The notes: generated from the letters alone by a model not told the origin. Counted from the first letter of the stretch, positions 17,190-26,927 are shown. The stretch: 64,000 nucleotides of DNA from Gloeobacter kilaueensis JS1 (GCF_000484535.1 NC_022600.1:1488001-1552000), one strand, 5' to 3'. Translations and numbers: made by a program.

Positions 17190-17192
17190 AGG

Positions 17193-17831
17193 TCAAGATT
17201 CCTCGGCGGCGGGTAGGGTGACACGAAAATAACTGCCGCGACCGGCAGCCGGGTAGACGTTGATCGCACCGTTCATCCGGCTTACGAGATCGCGGGCGAC
17301 AGCCAGCCCCAGCCCCTGGCCATTGAGCACACCCGTTCTGGTACCCCGGTAATACGGCTCAAAGATGTGCTCAACTTCGCCGGGGGCGATGCCCTCACCG
17401 GTGTCGGCCACCTCGATTGTCCAGCGCTCCGCCTCGGGGCGGACCCGAATTGTCACTGTGCCGCCGGTGGGCGTGTACTTGAAGGCGTTGTCGAGCAGGT
17501 TCATCAGCACCTCCCGCAGGGCGCTCGGGCTGGCAAGCACGGTGGCTTCGATTTGCCCGTGCACCTCAAAGGCAATCTGGCGCTCCTGGGCGATGGGCTG
17601 GGTCGTCCGGGCAATTTCTTGCAACAGCGGCGCGAGGGGCACCGGCTCGATCGTCAGGACACTGAGGGGATCGTCGAGCAAACTGTCCAGGCGGCGGCAT
17701 TCTGCCACGATCGCATCGAGCAGCGCCCGGTTGGGATCGTCCGCCGCCAGGCGCTTTTTGACGAGGCTCGCCAGGGTGCGGATCGCCATCACCGGATTGC
17801 GCAACTGGTGGGCAAGCTGATCAAAATCCAC
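17193..17831 (-). CDS. Sensor-less histidine kinase
   Basis: A 212-residue kinase core only. A short HisKA with QLAHQLRNPVMAIRTL (phospho-acceptor His9) is followed by a complete HATPase: N-box LMNLLDNAFKYTP, G1 box VADTGEGIAPGE, and GQGLGLAVA. There is no sensory domain or membrane segment. The kinase gene 17835-19070 immediately upstream carries a sensory N terminus but a degraded ATPase, so the two products may work as a pair. Starts are adjacent to the previous stop (about 3 bp), indicating coupling. The downstream NarL regulator is the expected partner. Confidence 0.9.
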   Translation of the reverse strand: MDFDQLAHQLRNPVMAIRTLASLVKKRLAADDPNRALLDAIVAECRRLDSLLDDPLSVLTIEPVPLAPLLQEIARTTQPIAQERQIAFEVHGQIEATVLASPSALREVLMNLLDNAFKYTPTGGTVTIRVRPEAERWTIEVADTGEGIAPGEVEHIFEPYYRGTRTGVLNGQGLGLAVARDLVSRMNGAINVYPAAGRGSYFRVTLPAAEES

Positions 17832-17834
17832 GGC

Positions 17835-19070
17835 TCAGCTTTGAATCGGAAGATACAGTGTCAGCGTACTGCTTTCGCCGTCCGGGTGCAGGCGCAGCGT
17901 GAGCTTGCCGCCCATCGCCGCCACGAGCCCCTGGGCCGCAGGGAGCTTGAGGGTGACCGCCCCGGCCTGGGAATCGACCCGATAGGGCGCACCGCTGGCC
18001 GGTTCCTCGACGCTGCCGCCGGTGATGCCGATGCGCAGCCGCAGCCACAGACCCGCCCGCTCGGCCTTGAGCTGGATGTGGCTGCCAAAAGGCAGGCTGC
18101 GCACCAGCCGGTCTACCAGTCCGCCCAATACCCGCTCCAAAAGCACCTGGTCGGCCTGAACTTTGGGCAATTCGGTGGGCGGATTATCGACTTCGAGGGC
18201 CAGACCGCGCGAGTCGGCCTCCTCGCGCCAGCGCTCCAGATAACTCAATAGCAGCTGGTCCATCGCGACGGCCTGGGGTCTGAGGGACAGCTCGCCCTGC
18301 TCGTGGTCCATCGCCAGCGCCAACAGCTCGAAGCGCTCGATCTGCAGGGCGCACTCGCGGTCGATCGTCTCCAGGTACTGCCGGGTCTGGCCAGAAAGCT
18401 CGTTGCGCCGCAAGATCAGCCGCGTCAGCGTCCGGATCGTCGTCAGCGGCGTGCGCACCTCGTGGGAGAGCAACTCCAGAAAATCAAGCTCAGTGCCGTC
18501 GATCGATTCTTGAGCGCGCGCCCCTTCGATGAGCAGGCGGCGGCTGAAGCGCGCGAGGAGCCTGGCACTGGCGGCAGGCAGCTTCTCCAGTAGCCCGTCA
18601 AAATCACCCAGCAAATCGGGCCGGGTGATCACCAGGCGCTGGCGCAGCACGGCACTGGCCCGCAGAACCACCAGCGGCTCAAAAGAAAATTGCAGCGACG
18701 GGCTGCGGTGGCAGAGCACCAGGCAAAAGTCGGAGGCCAGGGCGATGACAAAATTTTCTTCGACCAGCGGATCGCCCGCGCCCAGGGCAATGGCCACCGC
18801 CCCGGCAAGCTTCGCTTCGGCGCTTTGAAACTGCCAGAGGCGCGGCGCGAGCGGACAGGCCGCAACCAGCTCCTGCAGCGCCAGTTTGCCCCCGACAAAA
18901 AGGGTTGCCCGGCCAGGATACTCACCTAAAAAACCAGCGAGCGCCGCCAGCGCCATCGTCCAGGTGCGGCGGCCAGCTGCCCCCAGTTGCTCGGCGAAGG
19001 GCGGCCCCGCCGCCAGCGCCTGGCTGAGCGAGCGCAATCTCGGAGCAAGTCCAAGGGTTTCCATCGCCAA
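17835..19070 (-). CDS. Sensor histidine kinase with degenerate ATPase domain
   Basis: A 411-residue soluble protein. The first ~200 residues form a sensory region that may be DICT- or GAF-like (GDPLVEENFVIALASDFCLVLCHR). A good HisKA follows (LLSHEVRTPLTTIRTLTRL, His near residue 209). The C-terminal ATPase-like domain lacks a recognisable N-box Asn and the DxGxG box: where these should be, the sequence reads LLERVLGGLVDRLVRSLP and LRLRIGITGGSVEE. It probably cannot bind ATP normally and may be phosphorylated in trans by the adjacent kinase. First gene of a three-gene operon with 17193-17831 and the NarL regulator. Confidence 0.85.
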   Translation of the reverse strand: MAMETLGLAPRLRSLSQALAAGPPFAEQLGAAGRRTWTMALAALAGFLGEYPGRATLFVGGKLALQELVAACPLAPRLWQFQSAEAKLAGAVAIALGAGDPLVEENFVIALASDFCLVLCHRSPSLQFSFEPLVVLRASAVLRQRLVITRPDLLGDFDGLLEKLPAASARLLARFSRRLLIEGARAQESIDGTELDFLELLSHEVRTPLTTIRTLTRLILRRNELSGQTRQYLETIDRECALQIERFELLALAMDHEQGELSLRPQAVAMDQLLLSYLERWREEADSRGLALEVDNPPTELPKVQADQVLLERVLGGLVDRLVRSLPFGSHIQLKAERAGLWLRLRIGITGGSVEEPASGAPYRVDSQAGAVTLKLPAAQGLVAAMGGKLTLRLHPDGESSTLTLYLPIQS

Positions 19071-19217
19071 AATGCACCGTCGGCAATCAACGCTACTGTA
19101 GCGCCGGATGATCGGGTCGAGCGAACGGTTTTCCGCCCTTTGGCAGTGAGGATCTCCTCACCGAAATAGGGCTATGTTACAAATAGAAATGACTTTTCAC
19201 CCAGCCTGAAACGTCCA

Positions 19218-19670
19218 ATGAAAACTGCACTGCCTGTTCTTACTCTTGGTCTCTTTCTAAGCGTCCTGGGTGGTTTCTCCGTCTCCGCCCAGTCAGCCAC
19301 TCCGCCCGCCGCGTCCACCACCGCCGGCGGCAGCGACGCCATCGCCGCCAACATCCGGGCCAAAGCCCCCTTCGTTGCAAGTGGTCCCGTCTACAACGGC
19401 ATTCCGATGGAGTACCGTCTGGCAGCGATCCGGGGACCAAAGGCCGCAAAGATTCTCGACGATTTTATTGCCTACGGCTTTAGCGATTACGGCTCGCTGA
19501 TTCTGACCAAAAAAGAACAGCTACCGGCCAAATTGCGCGAGCCCGGAGCAAGCTGCAGCACCTGCAACGTCGAGAACACCTCCGGCAGGCGCAACCTCGA
19601 ATATTATGTTGCCTGGATCCGCAACCTCAGCGACAGGCAGCGCCAGCAACTCGTCGCCGTTCTTAAGTAG
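19218..19670 (+). CDS. Secreted protein of unknown function
   Basis: A 150-residue protein with a signal peptide (TLGLFLSVLGGFSVSA-Q). The mature part has an Ala/Thr-rich linker, then a compact helical domain with PVYNGIPMEYRLAAIRGPKAAKIL. A single CxxC (CSTCN) near residue 114 could bind metal or form a disulphide; it lacks the following His, so it is not a c-type haem site. It lies 18 bp before ndhA on the same strand, but a link to NDH-1 is not shown by the sequence. No family recognised. Confidence 0.65.
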   Translation: MKTALPVLTLGLFLSVLGGFSVSAQSATPPAASTTAGGSDAIAANIRAKAPFVASGPVYNGIPMEYRLAAIRGPKAAKILDDFIAYGFSDYGSLILTKKEQLPAKLREPGASCSTCNVENTSGRRNLEYYVAWIRNLSDRQRQQLVAVLK

Positions 19671-19688
19671 CAACAGTAGGCACATTTC

Positions 19689-20912
19689 ATGGAAACAATC
19701 GACCTGGGCAGAGCATTCGCCCAGAGCTTGAGTGGACTGGGAGTTCCGGCAGAGCTTGCTCGCGCCCTCTGGCTGCCCCTGCCGATGCTGGTCATCCTGG
19801 CGACGGTCGCCGTCGGTGTCATCCTCGTCGTCTGGGGCGAGCGCAAGTGGGCCGGTTACATGCAGCAGCGCTTTGGCCCTACTATCGTCGGCCTCGGCGG
19901 TTCGATTCAGGGGGCGGCGGACGGCCTGAAGCTGCTCATCAAAGAAGACATCATTCCCAACAAGGCGGACCCGTGGCTGTTTACGGTGGGCCCGGCGATC
20001 GTGATCATCCCGGTCTTCTTCTCGTATCTGGTCATCCCCTTCGGTCAGGGACTGGTGCTCTCGGACATCGCGATCGGCATCTTCTTTATCATCGCCGTCT
20101 CGAGCATCTCGCCCATCGGTGCGCTGATGGCGGGCTACGCCTCCAACAACAAGTACGCCCTGTTAGGCGGCCTGCGGGCTGCTGCCCAGTCGCTCTCCTA
20201 TGAGATTCCGCTGGCGCTCTCGGTGCTGGCGCTGGTGATGATGTCCAACTCCCTTTCGACCGTAGACATCGTCAAGCAGCAGGAGACGCTGGGGCTGTTT
20301 TCGTTTTTTTCGTGGAACGTCTGGCGGCAGCCCCTGGGCTTTGTGATCTTTTTGATTTCGGCTCTGGCGGAGACCGAGCGCGCCCCGTTCGATCTGCCGG
20401 AGGCGGAGTCGGAGCTGGTGGCTGGTCACCATACCGAGTACAGCGGCATGAAGTTTGCCCTTTTTTATCTTTCTGAGTACGCCAACTTGATCCTCGCCTC
20501 GCTGATGGCCTCGGTGCTGTTTTTAGGGGGCTGGAGCTTTATCGTGCCCCTCGAACCGCTGGCAGGACTTTTTGGCATCCAGACTGCCAGTCCCGTCTTT
20601 CAGGTGGTGGCGGCCCTGGTGGGCATCAGCGTCACGATCTTGAAGGCGACATTCTTTATCTTTCTGGCGGTGCTGGCGCGCTGGACGCTGCCCCGCGTGC
20701 GCATCGACCAGCTTCTGGATCTGGGCTGGAAGTTCTTGCTGCCGGTGTCGCTTTTTAATTTGCTCTTGACAGCGGCGCTGATGCTGCTCTCCAACACGAT
20801 CAAGACCACCCTGCCCTTGTACGTGCCGCTTCTTATCATGGCGGGTCTGGTCTTTGTCGCCCTCACCCTCCAGAAAAAGCCGGTGGCCAAGCCAAAGACG
20901 GCTGGGGCATGA
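19689..20912 (+). CDS. ndhA: NAD(P)H-quinone oxidoreductase subunit 1 (NdhA/NuoH)
   Basis: A 407-residue membrane subunit of cyanobacterial NDH-1 complex I, contributing to the quinone chamber. Motifs include [16 protein letters not shown] near residue 48, [14 protein letters not shown], the conserved [20 protein letters not shown] and [17 protein letters not shown]. Eight or more hydrophobic helices are visible, plus extra C-terminal hydrophobic sequence; the protein is somewhat longer than typical cyanobacterial NdhA (about 370). In most cyanobacteria ndhA heads an ndhAIGE operon. Here the next gene overlaps by ATGA but encodes a lipoprotein, so ndhI, ndhG and ndhE must lie elsewhere. Confidence 0.96.
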   Translation: METIDLGRAFAQSLSGLGVPAELARALWLPLPMLVILATVAVGVILVVWGERKWAGYMQQRFGPTIVGLGGSIQGAADGLKLLIKEDIIPNKADPWLFTVGPAIVIIPVFFSYLVIPFGQGLVLSDIAIGIFFIIAVSSISPIGALMAGYASNNKYALLGGLRAAAQSLSYEIPLALSVLALVMMSNSLSTVDIVKQQETLGLFSFFSWNVWRQPLGFVIFLISALAETERAPFDLPEAESELVAGHHTEYSGMKFALFYLSEYANLILASLMASVLFLGGWSFIVPLEPLAGLFGIQTASPVFQVVAALVGISVTILKATFFIFLAVLARWTLPRVRIDQLLDLGWKFLLPVSLFNLLLTAALMLLSNTIKTTLPLYVPLLIMAGLVFVALTLQKKPVAKPKTAGA

Positions 20913-21334
20913 TGGGCAAATTCGCCGGTCGCTGTGGGCTGATTTTGGCCGTAGCCCTGCTCTTGGCAAGTTGTCAGGGCCGCCCCAGTTCAAAGACTGC
21001 TGCCGAAGCGGCTGCCCCCGGCAGCTTAAATGGTGACCGGCCCGGCTCCGCATTTCTGGCCGCTTCCGTCGGCGACCAGCTCACCTACTGCACCCGTTCG
21101 GTCAAAGCCTACAAGACCTCGGCGGTCCAGAGTTTTGCTGTCAGCCCGAGTATCGGCAACATCACGCCCCAGAGCTTCTGCGACCAGCTCAAAGCCTACT
21201 TCAACGAGGAACCGGCCCACCGCGAGGAGCGGCTTTCCCAGGCTTCGGCCACGACGATCCTGCTCTACGCCAAACCCAAGACCCGGAGCAAGGACGCCGA
21301 GCTTGAACGGATGGAGCGCCGCGACAGCAAGTAG
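20909..21334 (+). CDS. Predicted lipoprotein of unknown function
   Basis: A 141-residue protein with a lipobox LLASC around residue 22 and a hydrophobic core before it, so it is probably lipid-anchored. The mature part has two further cysteines (YCTRS, SFCDQ) that could form a disulphide, then a basic/acidic C terminus ([18 protein letters not shown]). Its ATG overlaps the ndhA stop (ATGA), so it is translationally coupled to ndhA. No family recognised. Confidence 0.7.
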   Translation: MMGKFAGRCGLILAVALLLASCQGRPSSKTAAEAAAPGSLNGDRPGSAFLAASVGDQLTYCTRSVKAYKTSAVQSFAVSPSIGNITPQSFCDQLKAYFNEEPAHREERLSQASATTILLYAKPKTRSKDAELERMERRDSK

Positions 21335-21371
21335 TATCGTACAAGGTGCGCCCGTCACAAGAGGTGAGGCC

Positions 21372-21914
21372 ATGCTGCGAGCCCAGCAATATCTATTCGA
21401 TCTCGGTCCTGGCTCCTTTCTCTCGGTGAGCCTGGCCGGGGAGCAGACGATCGTCTCTGCGCACAGCGACGCCACAGGACAGCAACAGAGCCAGCAATCG
21501 AGTTTTCCGACCGGCAGCTGGCTGAGTGAACCCCAGGGCTGGGAGGCGCACGGCGTCGTCTACCTGCGCATCCAGGCCCAGCAGGGCACGATCTGGCTGA
21601 GAGCAGGCCACGGGCAGATCGGTTCCGGTTCCCCGCCGCCCCAGGACGCGATGCCCATGCCCAGCCGGGCGATGACTGGCCCCCCGCGCAGCAAATCGGC
21701 AACGACGATGCCTCCCATGCAACCGCTGCAGCCGCTGCAACCGATGGAGATGCGCATGGGCAACATGGCGATGCGCATGGGAGACGAGCCTGCGGTGGAC
21801 CTGCAGGCTGAAAATCTCAAGCTGCGCGAAGAAAACCTCAAGCTGCGCGAGGAGGTGCTTGCCCTGCGCGAACAGCTCTGGAGCCAGCGGCGCGGCGGAT
21901 CGGCCTCCTCGTAG
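21372..21914 (+). CDS. Unknown protein with beta-rich N terminus and C-terminal coiled coil
   Basis: The frame is open from 21030, but the sequence before MLRAQQYLFD (ATG 21372, preceded by gaggtgagg) overlaps the lipoprotein gene and is Arg/Ser/Pro-rich shadow. The real 180-residue product starts with a small beta-rich domain (LGPGSFLSVSLAGEQTIVSA), followed by a Met/Pro/Gln linker (MQPLQPLQPMEMRMG). It ends in a coiled coil of near-identical heptads (ENLKLREENLKLREEVLALR). Likely a cytoplasmic scaffold or surface protein; no family recognised. Confidence 0.65.
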   Translation: MLRAQQYLFDLGPGSFLSVSLAGEQTIVSAHSDATGQQQSQQSSFPTGSWLSEPQGWEAHGVVYLRIQAQQGTIWLRAGHGQIGSGSPPPQDAMPMPSRAMTGPPRSKSATTMPPMQPLQPLQPMEMRMGNMAMRMGDEPAVDLQAENLKLREENLKLREEVLALREQLWSQRRGGSASS

Positions 21915-21932
21915 CAATGTAACAATGCGTTC

Positions 21933-21938
21933 TATAAT
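21933..21938 (+). promoter_or_regulatory. Candidate -10 element upstream of the SDR-folE genes
   Basis: A perfect TATAAT lies about 50 bp before the SDR start at 21987. No convincing -35 box is seen at the expected spacing, so the promoter may be of a weaker or activator-dependent type. Confidence 0.4.
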
Positions 21939-21986
21939 GAGAAACGGTGTAGCAAACACTACGCTTCTCTCTGCACGGGAGCCGTC

Positions 21987-22718
21987 TTGCAATTAGATTC
22001 CGATAGCAACAGGCTGCCAGTTGCTCTGGTGAGCGGTGCCAGTAGCGGCATCGGCCAGGCAACGGCGAGACGACTGGCCCAGGCGGGCTTTGCCGTCGCC
22101 CTGGTCGCCCGCAACCGCGAGCGCCTTGCCGGGCTGCAGGCCGAGTTGCCGACAGCGACAAGCCTCACCATCGCCCAGGATCTCACCGATTTTGCCGCCC
22201 TGGGTGCCCTGGTGGAGGCGGTCGAGGCCAAACTCGGTCCGATTGCCGTGCTGGTCAACAACGCCGGGATGGCCTACACCGGTCCACTGGAGACCATGCC
22301 GGTTGCCGACTGGGAACAGGTACTGAAGCTGAATCTCACCGCTCCTTTTGCCCTCACCCGCGCCGTCCTCCCGACGATGCGCCAGCGGCGAACCGGCACG
22401 ATCATCAACATGGTCTCGATCGCCGGTAAGCAGACTTTTGCTGACTGGGGGGCTTACTGTGCAAGCAAGTTCGGGCTACTGGCCTTCTCGCGGACCCTCG
22501 CCCAGGAAGTCCGGCAAGATGGCATCCGGGTAACGGCGCTCTGTCCGGGGGCGGTCGATACGGCGCTGTGGGACAGCGAAGCGGTCACCGCAGATTTTGA
22601 CCGCCAGGCGATGCTCGCCGCCGAAACCGTCGCGGATCTGGTGCTGTATGCCGCCAGCCTGCCCGAGCGCGCCGTGCTCGAAGAAGTGGTCCTGATGCCC
22701 TCCGGGGGCGTCCTCTGA
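21987..22718 (+). CDS. Short-chain dehydrogenase/reductase
   Basis: A classical SDR of 243 residues. The cofactor motif is SGASSGIGQ (residues 12-20), an Arg in ARNRERL suggests NADP(H), NNAG follows near residue 90, and the catalytic Ser and YxxxK appear in [22 protein letters not shown]. The substrate cannot be inferred. It starts TTG/ATG-ambiguously at 21987 (TTG), close to a TATAAT box. folE begins 23 bp after its stop, so the two are likely co-transcribed; a link to pterin metabolism (SDRs act as sepiapterin or dihydropteridine reductases) is possible but unproven. Confidence 0.88.
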   Translation: MQLDSDSNRLPVALVSGASSGIGQATARRLAQAGFAVALVARNRERLAGLQAELPTATSLTIAQDLTDFAALGALVEAVEAKLGPIAVLVNNAGMAYTGPLETMPVADWEQVLKLNLTAPFALTRAVLPTMRQRRTGTIINMVSIAGKQTFADWGAYCASKFGLLAFSRTLAQEVRQDGIRVTALCPGAVDTALWDSEAVTADFDRQAMLAAETVADLVLYAASLPERAVLEEVVLMPSGGVL

Positions 22719-22741
22719 TTTTTATACAAGGAACCTCAATC

Positions 22742-23374
22742 ATGACGATTGCTCACAAGGATCTTCTGCCTTCCGACTGGCACGGGAGTGATCTAGAAAG
22801 TCAGAACGGCCAGGATCCGATGCGCGAGGCGGTGCGCACCTTGCTTGTCGGGGTGGGCGAGGATCCGGAGCGCGACGGTCTGGAGCGCACGCCGAAGCGG
22901 GTGGCCGAGGCGCTCAAGTTTTTGACCCAGGGCTACAGCCAGTCGCTCGAAGAACTGCTCAACGGGGCGATCTTCGATGTTGGGCACGACGAGCTGGTTC
23001 TGGTGCGCGACATCGACCTGTTCAGCATGTGCGAGCACCACATGCTGCCCTTTATCGGGCGCGCCCACGTCGGCTATATCCCCAATCAGAAGGTCGTCGG
23101 CCTCTCCAAGATTGCCCGGATCGTCGAGATGTACGCCCGGCGGCTGCAGGTGCAGGAGCGGCTCACCCGCCAGGTGGCCGAGGCGATTCAAGCGGTGCTC
23201 CAGCCGCGCGGCGTGGCGGTGGTGATCGAGGCGTCGCACATGTGCATGGTGATGCGCGGCGTCCAAAAGCCCAATTCCTGGACGGTGACCAGTTCGATGG
23301 TCGGTGTCTTCAAGGAGAGCCAATCGACCCGCCAGGAATTTCTGGATCTGATTCATCACAAGGCGAGCTTTTAG
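22742..23374 (+). CDS. folE: GTP cyclohydrolase I
   Basis: A 210-residue enzyme of folate/pterin synthesis that converts GTP to 7,8-dihydroneopterin triphosphate. Diagnostic sequence includes [13 protein letters not shown], the zinc ligands in [19 protein letters not shown] (Cys and His) and [12 protein letters not shown] (second Cys), and a C-terminal TRQEFLDLI. Length and motifs are standard for homodecameric FolE. An AAGGAACC-type site precedes the ATG. The DciA-like gene begins 50 bp downstream. Confidence 0.97.
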   Translation: MTIAHKDLLPSDWHGSDLESQNGQDPMREAVRTLLVGVGEDPERDGLERTPKRVAEALKFLTQGYSQSLEELLNGAIFDVGHDELVLVRDIDLFSMCEHHMLPFIGRAHVGYIPNQKVVGLSKIARIVEMYARRLQVQERLTRQVAEAIQAVLQPRGVAVVIEASHMCMVMRGVQKPNSWTVTSSMVGVFKESQSTRQEFLDLIHHKASF

Positions 23375-23424
23375 CGGCAGCTTTTAGGCGATACTGGCGG
23401 ACGAAAACCCGGACAATCGCCCCT

Positions 23425-23964
23425 GTGAAACCCGCCTCCCTCGCCAGCCTGCTTGCGGAGCTGACGCGCAGTCCCCAGATGGCGCGCAACGCCCGGCTGG
23501 TGCAGCTTCAAAAGCAGTGGCCCGACATTGCCGGTGCGGCAGTTTCAGCCCACAGCCGGCCCCTGAGGCTGCAGGAAGGGACGCTCACCGTCGCCGTCTC
23601 CAGTGCGGTCTGGGCCCAGAATCTGGGCTACCAGCGCCGGTTGCTGATAAATCGCATCGCGGCGGTCTGGGGCAGCGCTGAGGCGATCCACGACATCCGC
23701 TTCGAGACGACCGGCTGGTATGCCCGGACCCGATCGACCGCCCTCCCGCTCCTGCCGGAGCATCCGCTCATCGTTCCTCTGGCGGGCCAGCCCCCTGTTC
23801 TCCGTGACCCCAGCACGACCCTGTCTGAGCGGCTGGAACGCTTGCAGCAACTGGCCCAGTGGCGGATCGGGCAACTACCTGCCTGCCCGCGCTGCCGGCT
23901 GGGAGCGCCGCCCAGGGAACTGGAGCGCTGGGGAATGTGCGGTAGCTGTATCGTGCGCTCCTGA
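23425..23964 (+). CDS. DUF721/DciA-like protein with C-terminal zinc ribbon
   Basis: The frame is open from 23029, but that part overlaps folE; GTG 23425 (VKPASLASLLAEL) is the sensible start, giving 179 residues. The core (LVQLQKQWPDIAGAAVSAHS...LQEGTLTVAVSSAVWAQNLGYQRRLLINRI) is the DUF721 fold found in DciA, the ancestral bacterial loader of the replicative helicase DnaB. The C terminus adds CPRC...CGSC, a probable zinc ribbon seen in cyanobacterial relatives. A replication role is inferred from the family. Confidence 0.8.
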   Translation: MKPASLASLLAELTRSPQMARNARLVQLQKQWPDIAGAAVSAHSRPLRLQEGTLTVAVSSAVWAQNLGYQRRLLINRIAAVWGSAEAIHDIRFETTGWYARTRSTALPLLPEHPLIVPLAGQPPVLRDPSTTLSERLERLQQLAQWRIGQLPACPRCRLGAPPRELERWGMCGSCIVRS

Positions 23965-23966
23965 AG

Positions 23967-26906
23967 TTACGAGCGCCGCGTGGGAGCAACCAGTACGCGG
24001 TTGCGGCCCCCGCGTTTGGCGGCATAGAGCGCTTCGTCGGCGGCCTGGATGATCGTCTGGGAGGTGGGACCGTGCTCGTCGAGGCTCGCTGCTCCGATCG
24101 AGATCGTCACTGGTCCCAGCGGCTCGCCCCGATAGAGCAGGTGCAACTGCTCGACTTGCAGGCGCAGCAATTCGGCGCGCTCGACGGTTGTCTGCAAGGT
24201 AGCGTCGGGCAGCACGATAAGAAATTCTTCGCCGCCGAAGCGGCAGGCAATATCGGAGTTGCGCACCTGTTTGAGCAGCAGGTTGCCGATCGCCTGCAGG
24301 ACCACGTCGCCCGCGTCGTGGCCGAAGCGGTCGTTGAACGATTTGAAGTGATCGACATCGAGCATCAGGACGCTGAGGACCGAGCCCGAGCGCTGCACCC
24401 GGTACAACTCGCGCTCGATCGTCTCTTCGAGGTAGCGCCGGTTGAATAGACCCGTGAGCGGATCGCGCAGGCTCTGGTCGCGCAGCTTTTCGCGCAGTTT
24501 CAAGTTGGCGACGGCCAGGGCAATCTGCTCGGCGACAACGAGTGCCAGTTTTTGCTCGTCCTCCTCCAGAGAGCCCGGCTGCAGTTCTCGCAAAGTAAGC
24601 ACCCCGAGCGTCTCGCCCTGGGCAGTTAGCGGAACGCACAGGGCAGCGGCTGGCAGGCAGTTCTGCAGGTGCTGACAGCGTAGGGGACTGTTGCCCTCTT
24701 CGACAAAGTGCATCTGACCCCGGCGCAAGGCCCAACAGGTGCGTGGCTCGAAGGCAATGACAGATTCTGCTGGTTCTCCCCAGTGAACCACAGGTTCGAC
24801 CAGGTTGCCCGATTCGCGCACCAGCGCCACTTCGCCGGCCAGACCGGTAAATAGCGCCGCCAGCGAATGGCCCATCACCCCGGTCGCTTCATCGAGTTTC
24901 AGACATGCCTGCAAAAGCTGGCTCATCTGCCCGGTCAGGGCCATTTCCTTTGTGCGCCGCTCCAGTTTTTTTACTGTGACGCTCATACGGTCATTGGTTT
25001 GCTGCAGTTGCGCTTCGGCCTGTTTGCGGTCACTGACGTCGCGCACGAGAGCCAGGATGAACGCTTCCTCTGCAAGCTCCAGCAGGCTGATACGGTTCTC
25101 GACCGGAAAAGTCGAACCGTCCTTGCGCCGATGGACGCTCTCGACCGTGAGCGGTAGCTGGTCGATCTGGCTGCTCCAGGGCTGCTCATCTGCCGTCTTC
25201 TGCACGATCGAGTCGATATCGGCCACTCTCAGGGCCAGCAGCTCCTCGCGGCTGTAGCCCAGGCTGCGGCAGGCGTGTTGATTGACATCGATGAGCCGAC
25301 CTTCGAGGTCGTAGACCAGAATCGTGTCCGTCGCCTGCTCCACCAGGGTCCGAAAGCGCTGCTCACTCGCCTGCAGAGCCTGCTGGACGCGCTGGCGCTC
25401 GACAAACTGCCCGAGCTGGTTGCCGACGGAGCTGGCCGTCGCCATCATCTCCTCATCCGGGGTCTGGATCTGGCGGCTGAAGAGCGTCATCACTCCCCAG
25501 ACTGTGCCGCCCTCGGTAATCGGAAAACCGAACGCGCCGTGCAGACCGTCGAATCTGGCACTGATTGCGCGCACAAAGCTTTTGTCTTCGGTGACATCGC
25601 TCATCCAGACCGGTCGCCCAGCAGCCCAGACCTGTCCGGGCAGCCCCTGTCCCCACTCAAAGGTGAGACCGTCGGTGACAGAATCGAAGTGGGCGAGCGG
25701 CACGTTAAACTTGTGCCAGCTGTCGAGCAGGTACAGAGCTTCTGCCTGGCCGTTTACCAGCCACAGCTCGGCTAGATCCCACTCCAGCCCTTCGACTAAA
25801 AAGCGCAGCAGTGCCGGGGCAACCGTTTCCAGCGAAGTCGCCCCCACGAGGATCTCGCTCAGTTGGTGCTGGACCGCCAGTCGCCTCTCGGTGCGCCGCT
25901 GCTCGGTCACATCGATGGCGATGCCGCCCAGCAATTGCTGCCCGCCGCTGGTCTTGAACGGAAATTTGAAGACCAGCCACTCGTGATTCTTGCTGCCGGC
26001 TGGAACCATCTCAAGCAGTTCCCGCGAATTGCCACTGGCAATGATCGCTTCATCGTTGGTGCGTACCTGGCGGGCCACCTCCTCCGGCAGCCACTCAAAG
26101 TCTGTCCGGCCCAGCAGTTCAGCCTGGGTCGTGTTGAAGGTGCGCTCCAGCGTCCGGTTGATGTAGATGTAGCGGCCCTGCTCGTCTTTGATGAACGCCT
26201 GGGCCGGACCGTTGTTCATGAACGACTCGAACTGCAACTGGCTGTCGCGCAGGGCCGTCTCCACCTGCGAACGCTGTTTGATGTCCCAGCGCACGAAGGC
26301 ATAGATCAGGCCAAACAACAGCAAAGTAAGGACGCCGCCTGTGGCCCACAGGATGCTCGTGAGCCGTCCCTCCGCAGCGAGAGCCTCCGAGCGCTCGGTC
26401 AGTAGAGTCTCCTCCGTCTCCACCATTTGAGCGACGATGCGGCTCATCTCGTCGGTCATCCGCTTGCCGACGCCAGTCTTGGTGATCGCGGCGGCAGCAG
26501 CAAACCCCTCACGATCGAACGTCCGTACAAAACCGTCGAGCCGCCTGCTTTTGGCTGTAACCAGTTCCTGCAGCCGCCGGACCCGATCTTGCTGGATCGG
26601 GTTGTCCTCGGTGAGAACGGCAACTTGATTGGCGGAGTTACGGGCGAGCAATTTGCCCGCTTCAAAACCGTCGAGAAAGCGTCTTTGTCCGCCGGTCAGC
26701 GCGTAACCACGGGCACCGGATTCTGTCTGAAAGACGCCTACCAGCGTGTTTTCGAGGGCACGCAGCACCTGATAAGTGTGGGCGACGCGCTCGCTACTAC
26801 GCAGCGACAGCTGATTGGTGCGGTAAGAAAAAGCGGCGACGACGGCACCGATCACCAGGGCACAGGCGAAGCCGACAGCTACCTTGTTCTCGATCGACCA
26901 CTTCAT
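23967..26906 (-). CDS. Multi-sensor diguanylate cyclase (CHASE3-PAS-GAF-PAS-GAF-GGDEF)
   Basis: A 979-residue membrane protein. An N-terminal TM (10-28), a CHASE3-type extracytoplasmic region (ENTLVGVFQTESGARGYALTG) and a second TM near 190-210 come first. Then follow a PAS (about 220-335), a GAF (345-490), a PAS with VNQHACRSLGYS (505-625), a GAF with a Cys/His-rich stretch (660-790) and a GGDEF domain. The active site is GGEEF, and RNSD five residues before it is an intact inhibitory I-site, so a functional cyclase with product inhibition is expected. The EAL gene lies 21 bp upstream on the same strand, giving a make-and-break c-di-GMP pair. Ligands of the sensors are unknown. Confidence 0.92.
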   Translation of the reverse strand: MKWSIENKVAVGFACALVIGAVVAAFSYRTNQLSLRSSERVAHTYQVLRALENTLVGVFQTESGARGYALTGGQRRFLDGFEAGKLLARNSANQVAVLTEDNPIQQDRVRRLQELVTAKSRRLDGFVRTFDREGFAAAAAITKTGVGKRMTDEMSRIVAQMVETEETLLTERSEALAAEGRLTSILWATGGVLTLLLFGLIYAFVRWDIKQRSQVETALRDSQLQFESFMNNGPAQAFIKDEQGRYIYINRTLERTFNTTQAELLGRTDFEWLPEEVARQVRTNDEAIIASGNSRELLEMVPAGSKNHEWLVFKFPFKTSGGQQLLGGIAIDVTEQRRTERRLAVQHQLSEILVGATSLETVAPALLRFLVEGLEWDLAELWLVNGQAEALYLLDSWHKFNVPLAHFDSVTDGLTFEWGQGLPGQVWAAGRPVWMSDVTEDKSFVRAISARFDGLHGAFGFPITEGGTVWGVMTLFSRQIQTPDEEMMATASSVGNQLGQFVERQRVQQALQASEQRFRTLVEQATDTILVYDLEGRLIDVNQHACRSLGYSREELLALRVADIDSIVQKTADEQPWSSQIDQLPLTVESVHRRKDGSTFPVENRISLLELAEEAFILALVRDVSDRKQAEAQLQQTNDRMSVTVKKLERRTKEMALTGQMSQLLQACLKLDEATGVMGHSLAALFTGLAGEVALVRESGNLVEPVVHWGEPAESVIAFEPRTCWALRRGQMHFVEEGNSPLRCQHLQNCLPAAALCVPLTAQGETLGVLTLRELQPGSLEEDEQKLALVVAEQIALAVANLKLREKLRDQSLRDPLTGLFNRRYLEETIERELYRVQRSGSVLSVLMLDVDHFKSFNDRFGHDAGDVVLQAIGNLLLKQVRNSDIACRFGGEEFLIVLPDATLQTTVERAELLRLQVEQLHLLYRGEPLGPVTISIGAASLDEHGPTSQTIIQAADEALYAAKRGGRNRVLVAPTRRS

Positions 26907-26927
26907 CGAACGATCTCGCCCGTTGCC

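Noticed and set aside
19218-19670. c-type cytochrome before ndhA
   Set aside because: The CxxC is CSTCN without the following His, so there is no haem c attachment motif.
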